Shown here in pieces: positions 55,377 through 62,399 of a stretch of 64,000 nucleotides of DNA. The position numbers were made by a program, and so were the translations under genes. Numbering within the stretch: the first letter of the stretch is position 1; each line of letters opens with the position of its first letter. The notes beneath the pieces are model-generated. The model ran no database searches. It was not told the origin of the DNA and worked only from the letters and a program-made list of their open reading frames with translations. The stretch covers positions 10,977,754-11,041,753 of the forward strand of contig JAUPFP010000001.1 in assembly GCA_036925085.1 (NCBI GenBank), read 5' to 3'. This stretch comes from Brachycybe producta (Eukaryota; Arthropoda; Diplopoda; Playtdesmida; Andrognathidae).

Positions 55377-56207
55377 ATGAGTGGAGTGAATGAAAGGTCT
55401 AAATATACCATTGCTCAGATGGTAGAAGAGGTAATTCCAAACAATCATAAAACAAATATAAAGTACCTTATAATATGTATTTCTTCACTTATGCTGATTC
55501 TTGAGGCTGTGAACATTGCCATTTCTTGTACATTTAATAATAACTACCTTCAGAATCAACTTATGTTGCTACCAAATATAAAAAATGAGGCTGGTTTTCT
55601 TCATTTGAAAGCTCCATTTAGAATGATAATTGCAGGACCTTCAAGCTGTGGAAAATCTACTTTTGTTAAAAAACTTCTCCACCATGCAAATAAAATGATT
55701 GACCCTCCACCTGAATCTATAACATGGTATTATTCCCAATATCAGGATTGGTTTCAAAATCAAGTCACATTTATTCATGGTATGCCAGACATGAAAGAAT
55801 TCAATTGTGATAAAAATCACCTTATTGTACTGGATGATCTTTTTCAAGAAGTGAACAAAGACATTGTTCAACTATTTACCTGCGATTCACATCACCGCAA
55901 CATTAGTGTCATATTTATTACACAAAACATTTTTCATAAAAGCCCACATCAGCGAACAATTTCATTGAATGCCTCATATCTTATACTTTTTAAAAACCCT
56001 CGTGACAAATCCCAGATTGCTCATTTGGCACAACAGATGTACCCTGGTAACAGCAAATTTATGATTGATGCCTTCAACAAATGTACTAAAGAACCATTTA
56101 GTTATTTACTGGCTGATTTCACTCAGATTGCTGATGAGAATATGCGACTAAGGACAAATATATTTCCTGGTGAACAGACAGCTGTATTTATTCCAAAGCA
56201 ACGATGA
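55377..56207 (+). CDS. Polinton DNA-packaging ATPase (FtsK/HerA-like)
   Basis: Residues 81-95 carry the Walker A loop, FRMIIAGPSSCGKST, and 149-154 the Walker B strand, LIVLDD. ITQN follows as the sensor-like segment. This is the A32/HerA-type ATPase that packs DNA into capsids in Polintons and related viruses. The core would normally begin near HLKAPF, and ATG codon 63 offers a shorter start. The 60-residue extension here contains a hydrophobic segment (residues 29-51) that could span a membrane, which is unusual. The stop codon overlaps the next start as ATGA (56204-56207), so the genes are tightly packed. Confidence 0.9.
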   Translation: MSGVNERSKYTIAQMVEEVIPNNHKTNIKYLIICISSLMLILEAVNIAISCTFNNNYLQNQLMLLPNIKNEAGFLHLKAPFRMIIAGPSSCGKSTFVKKLLHHANKMIDPPPESITWYYSQYQDWFQNQVTFIHGMPDMKEFNCDKNHLIVLDDLFQEVNKDIVQLFTCDSHHRNISVIFITQNIFHKSPHQRTISLNASYLILFKNPRDKSQIAHLAQQMYPGNSKFMIDAFNKCTKEPFSYLLADFTQIADENMRLRTNIFPGEQTAVFIPKQR

Positions 56208-56569
56208 AGACACAACAGAAGGTTCCTAAGCGATTAGCACGTAACATTCACAGACTTTATGTAACTGCAGAAAGTAATCCTAAGCTTCAAAAAGAACTTA
56301 TAAAATCATCTAATTTGGATTTCATACAATGTTTATGTGATTGTGCACACAATATACAGAAAAATAATGTTCACATAAACAAAAAAGAAAAACTGAAACT
56401 AAGGCCATACATCCATACACTTCATACCTTGACTAATGTGAAAGTATCACCCAAATCAAAAAAACAATCTCTACTTAGTCAAAAAGGTGGTTGGCTACCC
56501 CTTGGTCTTCTCATTAAACCTGTACTATCTATGCTTGGAGGGGTAATTGCATCTGAGATTGGAAAATAA
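56204..56569 (+). CDS. Small basic protein with Gly-Gly hydrophobic tail
   Basis: 121 codons starting in the ATGA overlap with the ATPase. A helical, basic N-terminal two-thirds (KRLARNIHRLYVT, KLKLRPYIHTLH) is followed by QKGGWLPLGLLIKPVLSMLG, a hydrophobic C-terminus. Polintons regularly encode such a protein beside the ATPase, and it may be a minor virion or membrane-active component, comparable in layout to adenovirus minor capsid proteins. Function is not shown. It ends in TAATG, overlapping the next start. Confidence 0.65.
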   Translation: MKTQQKVPKRLARNIHRLYVTAESNPKLQKELIKSSNLDFIQCLCDCAHNIQKNNVHINKKEKLKLRPYIHTLHTLTNVKVSPKSKKQSLLSQKGGWLPLGLLIKPVLSMLGGVIASEIGK

Positions 56570-57210
56570 TGGCAGAGAAAATGATCATCGTTCCAGCAGA
56601 TATGTGGGAAAAAGAGCAACGAGAAAAGGCGATGCGAGACATTCCAGTAAATCGCACTTTACAAGATATTGAATCTCAAATTTATAATATATTAGATTCA
56701 AAAAATATTGACACTTTCAATAAAGTTTTGATACTGGGTCAACTGCAGCAGAGATATAAGAATATATATGATCATAGACCAATGGAGCCAACAAAGGTTT
56801 TGTTAGAGGATCACACATCACCAACTAACCAACCTGATGAAGCAATCAAAATGCCTCCATTTTACAAAGAAATTATAAATCAAATGCCAAAAAGTCTACA
56901 AAAAAGAGCACATGATCTTTTGGATACCATTGCATCTAGTAAAGGAGCTTTAAGCTGGAATTCAAATCGTCAACTTGTTATAAATGGAGCAATTATTCCA
57001 AACACAAACATCATTGATTTAGTTAGAGATTTAATATACAGTAGATATGGTCAAAAATATAATCCAACTGGATGGGAAACATTTATTACTCATTTAAAAA
57101 CAATAAACATACCAAGATCGTTAATTGCTAATGATAAACGTTGGAACTACAAATCTGTACATGACATAAGCTCATCTATTAATGAACCAATTTTATGGGA
57201 AGAAAAATGA
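56569..57210 (+). CDS. Conserved Polinton protein of unknown function, 213 aa
   Basis: Starts within TAATG at the end of the previous gene. An N-terminal helical region (DIESQIYNILDSKNID, KVLILGQLQQRYKNIY) is followed by a linker and a C-terminal region with GALSWNSNRQLVINGAIIP and IIDLVRDLIYSR. The W..n..l.i.G..Ip.sni.DLi pattern recurs in proteins of this element class next to integrase. No enzyme motif is visible. Its last 16 bases overlap the longest possible integrase frame, or 4 bases if integrase starts at 57207. Confidence 0.65.
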   Translation: MAEKMIIVPADMWEKEQREKAMRDIPVNRTLQDIESQIYNILDSKNIDTFNKVLILGQLQQRYKNIYDHRPMEPTKVLLEDHTSPTNQPDEAIKMPPFYKEIINQMPKSLQKRAHDLLDTIASSKGALSWNSNRQLVINGAIIPNTNIIDLVRDLIYSRYGQKYNPTGWETFITHLKTINIPRSLIANDKRWNYKSVHDISSSINEPILWEEK

Positions 57211-58283
57211 AAAATACAAGTCAATTAAAAAAAATCTACTATAATCCAAGTTCTAGTGGATCATTTGGGGGTATAGAAAGACTTTATTTGGCATCAAGAA
57301 AAAAATTTACCAGAGAAGAAATTAAAAATTGGCTTCAAACTCAGGATGTGTATACACTTCATAAGCCAGCAAGAATAAATTTCAAAAGAAACAGGACTCT
57401 TGTGAACACTATAGATGATGTTTGGCAATTGGATTTGGTTGATATGCAGACATATAGAAACAGTAATGATGGCTACAACTATCTTCTGACATGTATAGAT
57501 ATTTTTTCTAAATATGCATGGGTAAGACCATTGAAGCATAAAACTGGAAAAGAAATGGTTACTACAATGGAAAATATTTTACAAGCAGGGAGAAAACCAA
57601 GAAAAATTCAAACTGACCAAGGAAAAGAATTCTTAAATCATACCTTCCAATCATTTTTAAAAAATAACTCTATTGGATTCTATACAACGTTTAATGAAAC
57701 AAAGGCTGCAGTTGTAGAACGTTTTAACAGAACTTTGAAGACACGCATGTGGCGGTATTTTACCTCAAAAGGGAATCATCGCTATATTGACAAACTTCAG
57801 CAATTAGTTAAAGGTTATAATAACTCACATCATTGCAGCATTGGAATGCCCCCCAATAAAGTAAAACTTCAGGATGTAAATGCTATTTTTAAGAGACTGT
57901 TCCCAAATGTGAATAGTAGTTTGCCAAAATACACCATTGGAGACAGTGTTCGCATCTCCAAAACAAAACATAGATTTCAGAAAGGATACTTGCCTAATTG
58001 GTCAGATGAAGTTTTTACAATAAGTGAATGTGTAGATCGTATACCACAAGTGTATCGTGTGAAAGATATTGATGGACAGCAGCTTAAAGGAACATTCTAT
58101 AAAGAAGAACTGCAAAAAATTGTAAAATCAGATAAGGATTTGTGGTTTATTGAGAAGATTGTTGCTGAAAAAGGTAGGGGTCATAACCGACAGCTACTCA
58201 TTAAGTGGAAAGGTTATTCTGATAAACACAACAGCTGGATTAGAGCAAGTGATTTGAAACACTTAGACAATGAGTCGTCCTGA
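57207..58283 (+). CDS. Polinton integrase with C-terminal chromodomain
   Basis: ATG 57207 gives an ATGA overlap with the previous stop and begins MKNTSQLKKIYYNP; ATG 57195 is the longer option. The retroviral-type core has the three acidic residues in order: WQLDLVDM, then IQTDQGKEF, then AAVVERFNRTLK with its Glu. Residues of about 310-350 form a chromodomain, WFIEKIVAEKG and LLIKWKGYSDKHNSWI. The enzyme joins element ends to host DNA, and the chromodomain may steer it to methylated histones. The frame is intact. The stop overlaps the next gene, which starts at 58270. Confidence 0.93.
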   Translation: MKNTSQLKKIYYNPSSSGSFGGIERLYLASRKKFTREEIKNWLQTQDVYTLHKPARINFKRNRTLVNTIDDVWQLDLVDMQTYRNSNDGYNYLLTCIDIFSKYAWVRPLKHKTGKEMVTTMENILQAGRKPRKIQTDQGKEFLNHTFQSFLKNNSIGFYTTFNETKAAVVERFNRTLKTRMWRYFTSKGNHRYIDKLQQLVKGYNNSHHCSIGMPPNKVKLQDVNAIFKRLFPNVNSSLPKYTIGDSVRISKTKHRFQKGYLPNWSDEVFTISECVDRIPQVYRVKDIDGQQLKGTFYKEELQKIVKSDKDLWFIEKIVAEKGRGHNRQLLIKWKGYSDKHNSWIRASDLKHLDNESS

Positions 58284-59565
58284 TAATTTCTATGTTACTC
58301 TTCCAAGTAACAGTAGTTTGAAATATTATCCTGGAAACACATTAACAGACTACACTGTGAAGCTGGCAAAACCAATACTTGTGAATGGAGAGTATGAAGT
58401 AGCCTTGGTTGAAATTAATTTTTCACAGAATTGGTTTAACATTGTAGATGAAATTGATGGTAAAATTACCATTACTGACCTCGAGGACTTCAATTGATCA
58501 GATTGTTTCTACTATAAATGATAGCATAGATGGACACTTTGGTAATCCACAGCTGAGAAATGCATTAAATGAATCTCTGCAGTCTAATGCAGCAAAAAAT
58601 GTGAAGAATTCTGAAGAAGAAATTGCAGCAAAGCAAATTGAAATTAGTGAAGCTAAACAAAATGCTCAGCAAGCTTTGGACTTCAGCAATTCTGCATTAG
58701 AAAAAGTAAATAATTTAAAAAATAAGCAAAACCGGCTAAGTAGAGAAAGAGACACTCGCTGGAATAATCACGAGAAGGAGCTACTTGCAATATACAATAC
58801 AATTGACAATTTAAAACTTCAAATCAATCAGAATATTGGAAACATAACAGAACATAAAAATAAGCTGAAGAATGAAGAAAAAAAAAGAAAAAGATAAGCG
58901 TGACAAGCGCAATAAAGACTTTGCAGAGAATAATGCTGACATTGAAAAAGTTATCACAGAAAGAAATGGTGAGCAATTTAACTATGACTTAATGAAACAG
59001 TCTTACAATACAAAAAATGAAAAAGTTATGCAGTTAGAAATTGAACTAAGTGATTTAAAAAAAAATCATGAAAAACTTCTTGAAATAAAAGAACGCATAA
59101 TAAACCCTAGATTGAGTACTAAAACTGAACCATTTTTCAGAAATGCATCATCAAAAATAGACTTTAAAGCTCCCTCAAACTCAATGTTTAAATTTTCAAA
59201 GACATTACAACGTATGCTAGGTTATAATGAGGACCAAATTGTTAATTCATTGAAAAGCACAAAAATTTTTCGAGCTCAATATACCCCAGATTTTCAAACA
59301 AATGTGAATTCCTTTTTTGTGCATGTAGACTGTATAGAATATCAGCATGTTGGGGATGTACTTTCTCCCTTGTTACGTGAGATACATTTACATGACTGAT
59401 GTAAATAGAGTTACTAAGACTTTCAATCGTCCCCAGTACAAGAGAGTAAACCGTGAAAATATACAAAGTATACAAATACTTATAAGTGATGTTTTTGGTC
59501 GTCTAATTCATTTCACTAGCGGAGATATTGTTATAGCTACACTTCATTTTCGTCCAGCAATATGA
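58270..59565 (+). pseudogene. Fibre/tail-like structural protein with coiled-coil insert, frameshifted
   Basis: The N-terminal part, FYVTLPSNSSLKYYPGNTL and EYEVALVEINF (58270-58497), and the C-terminal part, TLQRMLGYNEDQI, HVGDVLSPLLREIHL and IVIATLHFRPAI (59190-59565), belong to one known Polinton protein type. They are now spread over three frames. Shifts fall near 58490, near 58870-58890 in an A-rich run, and near 59395. Between the parts lie about 190 residues of heptad-rich coiled coil (58560-59100, for example EEEIAAKQIEISEAK). Such a stalk would suit a fibre-like or tail-like virion protein. The role is inferred from its place beside the basic core and capsid genes. Confidence 0.65.
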
Positions 59566-60020
59566 GAGTTCCATACCACTGTGGGTCTTCAAATGATCCT
59601 TGCTACCATTTTAATAATCAAACTGGCTCTTCACTTCCTGTTTTTGCTGGTGCACGTTATCAACGTGGTCATGGATTGTTTTCTTCACTATTTCGTTTTG
59701 CATTCCCATTTCTTAAACGAGCAGCAATTTCTACAGGAAAACATTTACTAAAAACTGGTGAAAATGTAATCTCAGACATAGAGGCAGGAGAAAATGCCGG
59801 AAGTGCGATAAAAAAACGTGGGTTAGAAACTGGAAAAAATGTGCTGAAGTCAATGTCTGGGGGTGGTAAGCACAAAAGACATAATAAAAAGAGGCGCACA
59901 ACTAAAGAAACAACTAGAGCTTCATCAAAGACGAAAGAAAGAAGGAAAAGAGCTGCTCCAAAAAAACAAGGCAAATCAAAAAAAAGAAAAACTGATCAGC
60001 TGCAAAAGTTTTTTGCTTAA
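59562..60020 (+). CDS. Basic core/minor capsid-like protein
   Basis: 152 codons, starting in an ATGA overlap with the preceding stop. The N-terminal half contains GLFSSLFRFAFPFLKRA, an amphipathic segment typical of this Polinton protein. The C-terminal half is extremely Lys/Arg-rich (KHKRHNKKRRTT, KKQGKSKKRK), as expected of a DNA-condensing core protein or a nuclear localisation tail, similar in layout to adenovirus core proteins. The frame is intact. The capsid gene starts 4 bp after its stop. Confidence 0.75.
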   Translation: MRVPYHCGSSNDPCYHFNNQTGSSLPVFAGARYQRGHGLFSSLFRFAFPFLKRAAISTGKHLLKTGENVISDIEAGENAGSAIKKRGLETGKNVLKSMSGGGKHKRHNKKRRTTKETTRASSKTKERRKRAAPKKQGKSKKRKTDQLQKFFA

Positions 60021-60023
60021 AAA

Positions 60024-61346
60024 ATGAGTGGTTATTTAGTTCATCATGAATCTGATCCTGCAATGAAGTCTGAACTACATCTTCCATCAATTCCATACAC
60101 ATAAACAACAATATTAGATGCCTGTGTTAAAGAATATCATCCTGTCAATAGCATTGAAGATCAGAATACCATTGAATTTAACATATTAGGAAACTCTGAT
60201 GAATACATTGATCCATCTGATATTTTTCTCAATGTGAAAGCCAGAATTGTAAAACGTAATGGAGATGTATTGGATGACAATTGCAAAGTGAGTCCAGTAA
60301 ATGGATTTCTCCACTCTCTTTTCAGTGAAGTAGTTGTTACACTTGGTGGTACAATCATCACATCAACAGATCAGGATTATGGCTACAAATCTTATTTATC
60401 AACCCTACTTTATAATGGAAATATTGATGGAAAACCTTACCTCTCATCAGAAATGTTTTACAAAGATAAAATATCAGCATTCACTGATAGAGATCCAACG
60501 AAAGCACATAAAAGTGATGGTTTATTGGTTAGATATGAAAGATGTAAAGGAAGTTCCATAATGGATATGATTGGAAAACTACATTCTGACATATTTCAGC
60601 AAGAAAAAATGCTACCTAATGGACTTGATTTAAATATAAAACTAATTCGTCAAAAAGATTCATTTTGTTTATTGAAACCAGATGGTGACCCTAATGACTA
60701 TAAAGTTGAAATTCGCTCTGCAACCCTTTATGTGAGAAAAGTACGTCCTAATCCTGCACTTGTACAAGCACACATTGAAAGCTCATTAAAGTCAACGTTT
60801 AAATATCCCATAAATCGTACAAAATGCAATTCCTTTAGCATAGCTTCTGGAGGTCATGATATCAACATCAATGTATGTAATGGAATTTTACCAAGTTTTG
60901 TATTGGTTGGATTAGTTGATAGTGATGCCAGAGCAGGAAACATGAAGAAAAATCCATATAATTTTCTTCATAAAGATTTGAGTTTTATTGAGCTACAAGT
61001 TGATGGTAGTCTTCCTTTAATTCCTCTTCAGCCTGATTTCTCAAAAAAAGAGTATGCTCGACTATATCAACAATTATTTTTAGCAAGTGCGAAGTATTAT
61101 GGCACTGATGGTGTAGATGTAACCTTTGATGAATATGCTAAAGGTTATTCAATCTACCCATTTGATTTAACAAGTGATCAGAGTGCACTTGCATGTAGTC
61201 ACTTTAACCTGAGTAAAAATGGATCAATCCGACTTTTGATGAAGTTTAAAAAACCATTGGATTCTACAGTAAATGTTATTGTGTACACTGTGTTTCAATC
61301 TGTGATTGAAGTTGATCACCATCGAAATGTCATAAATGACTCTTAG
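60024..61346 (+). pseudogene. Major capsid protein (double jelly-roll type), one premature stop
   Basis: The frame opens at ATG 60024 (MSGYLVHHESDP), is cut by TAA at codon 27 (60102-60104), then runs unbroken for 413 codons to TAG at 61344-61346. After the stop it reads EYHPVNSIEDQNTIEFNILG and later LHSLFSEVVVTLGGTIIT and IELQVDGSLPLIPLQPDFS. These are the strand patterns of Polinton hexon-like capsid proteins, which build the icosahedral shell. The size, about 440 residues, is normal. An ATG at 60234 could restart translation but would lose about 70 N-terminal residues. The protease gene follows after 2 bp. Confidence 0.85.
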
Positions 61347-61348
61347 AA

Positions 61349-61783
61349 ATGGATACAAGACAACTGGAGCATCTTCTATTTCATCATGCAGCAACAAGAA
61401 ATGTGTTTGGTGGTGTACATGCATGCGATAACCTGCCATTCCGTGCAAAACATAGACTCTATGTTGTGAATCTTGATTCAAGTTCAGAACCAGGATCACA
61501 CTGGGTGACAATTTATTTTAATCCAAATGGAATGGCTGGATATTTTGATAGTTATGGAATAATTCTATTTAATAATCATATACGTCAGTTTGTTGAAAGA
61601 AACAGTGTTAATTGGATTTATAATACAAAAAGACTTCAGCATTCAAGAACAGCTGTATGTGGTCAATATTGTGTTTATTTTGGAATACTTCGATGTTCTA
61701 ATACATCAATGCATAAAATTGTTTCACTTTTTTGTAAATCTAATTATTTATATAATGACAAGATTGTTCATTTTTTTTATTAA
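61349..61783 (+). CDS. Adenain-type cysteine protease
   Basis: 144 codons, starting 3 bp after the capsid stop. The catalytic residues are visible in family order: His in PGSHWVTIYF (about residue 51), Asp in AGYFDSYG (about 67) and Cys in AVCGQYCVYF (about 104). Such proteases mature capsid precursors in adenoviruses and Polintons. The frame is intact and somewhat short for the family. The TAA stop (61781-61783) overlaps an AATAAA at 61782-61787. Confidence 0.88.
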   Translation: MDTRQLEHLLFHHAATRNVFGGVHACDNLPFRAKHRLYVVNLDSSSEPGSHWVTIYFNPNGMAGYFDSYGIILFNNHIRQFVERNSVNWIYNTKRLQHSRTAVCGQYCVYFGILRCSNTSMHKIVSLFCKSNYLYNDKIVHFFY

Positions 61784-61892
61784 TAAAATGATAAGAAAGT
61801 ATCTGCCATTATATAATTCTAAATATAAGCAATAGAAGGTGTACACTTTTTTCTTTGTGTACATATACATTATGTATCTATAAGATAATAAA
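61782..61892 (+). terminator. Polyadenylation signals of the rightward genes
   Basis: AATAAA at 61782-61787, overlapping the protease stop, and again at 61887-61892, in the 126-bp gap between convergent transcripts. Confidence 0.55.
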
Positions 61893-61908
61893 CAATGTGA
61901 TACAAATA

Positions 61909-61914
61909 TTTATT
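61909..61914 (-). terminator. AATAAA fused to dUTPase stop
   Basis: On the minus strand AATAAA includes the TAA stop of dUTPase, so the leftward transcript would end about 20 nt on, abutting the rightward signal. Confidence 0.55.
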
Positions 61915-62338
61915 GTGTTTTTTCTGTTGATCCAAATCCATGACTTCCACGCTGAGTTAAACTAAGTGGAGCTTCAACAAATGTTATATTTGAATATATT
62001 TTTTCCAAAATCAATTGTGCTACCCTGTCACCTTTTTTGATAAAATATTGACTTTTACCAAAGTTAATTAAAATTATCCCAATGTTGCCTCTATAGCTTG
62101 AATCAATAACCCCGCCAAGAACATCAATAGCAAAGTGAAAAGCAAGTCCTGATCGTGGAGCAATTCTACCATAGCAGTCATTTGGTAGTTCAAGCACCAA
62201 ATCTGTCATGCAAAGAATTCTTTCACCAGGTTTGATAGAATAATTATATGCAGAATACAGATCATATCCAGCATCTCCTGGATTACTCTTTATGGGTATA
62301 GTACAACTATCACTCAGTTTTTTAACATTGATGAACAA
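61910..62338 (-). CDS. dUTPase (trimeric type)
   Basis: All five dUTPase motifs are readable: DAGYDLYSA, APRSGLAF, GVIDSSYRGNIGIILIN, KKGDRVAQLI and the glycine-rich RGSHGFGST near the C-terminus. The enzyme hydrolyses dUTP and keeps uracil out of DNA, which helps an element that replicates outside the S-phase nucleus. Motif V has Ser-His where many relatives have a Gly pair. The frame starts without ATG: TTG at 62338 is the first codon shown, and upstream lies TTTTTTTCTCATTTGTAG, a good splice-acceptor shape. A spliced or decayed start is therefore possible. It lies 61 bp downstream of the polymerase gene. Confidence 0.9.
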   Translation of the reverse strand: MFINVKKLSDSCTIPIKSNPGDAGYDLYSAYNYSIKPGERILCMTDLVLELPNDCYGRIAPRSGLAFHFAIDVLGGVIDSSYRGNIGIILINFGKSQYFIKKGDRVAQLILEKIYSNITFVEAPLSLTQRGSHGFGSTEKTQ

Positions 62339-62399
62339 TTCTACAAATGAGAAAAAAACATTTTTAAAAAAAACTTTTATTTACATAAATTATTGTATT

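Noticed and set aside
59669..59974. Minus-strand frame opposite the basic protein gene
   Set aside because: Its Leu/Phe-rich sequence is the complement of the Lys/Arg tail.
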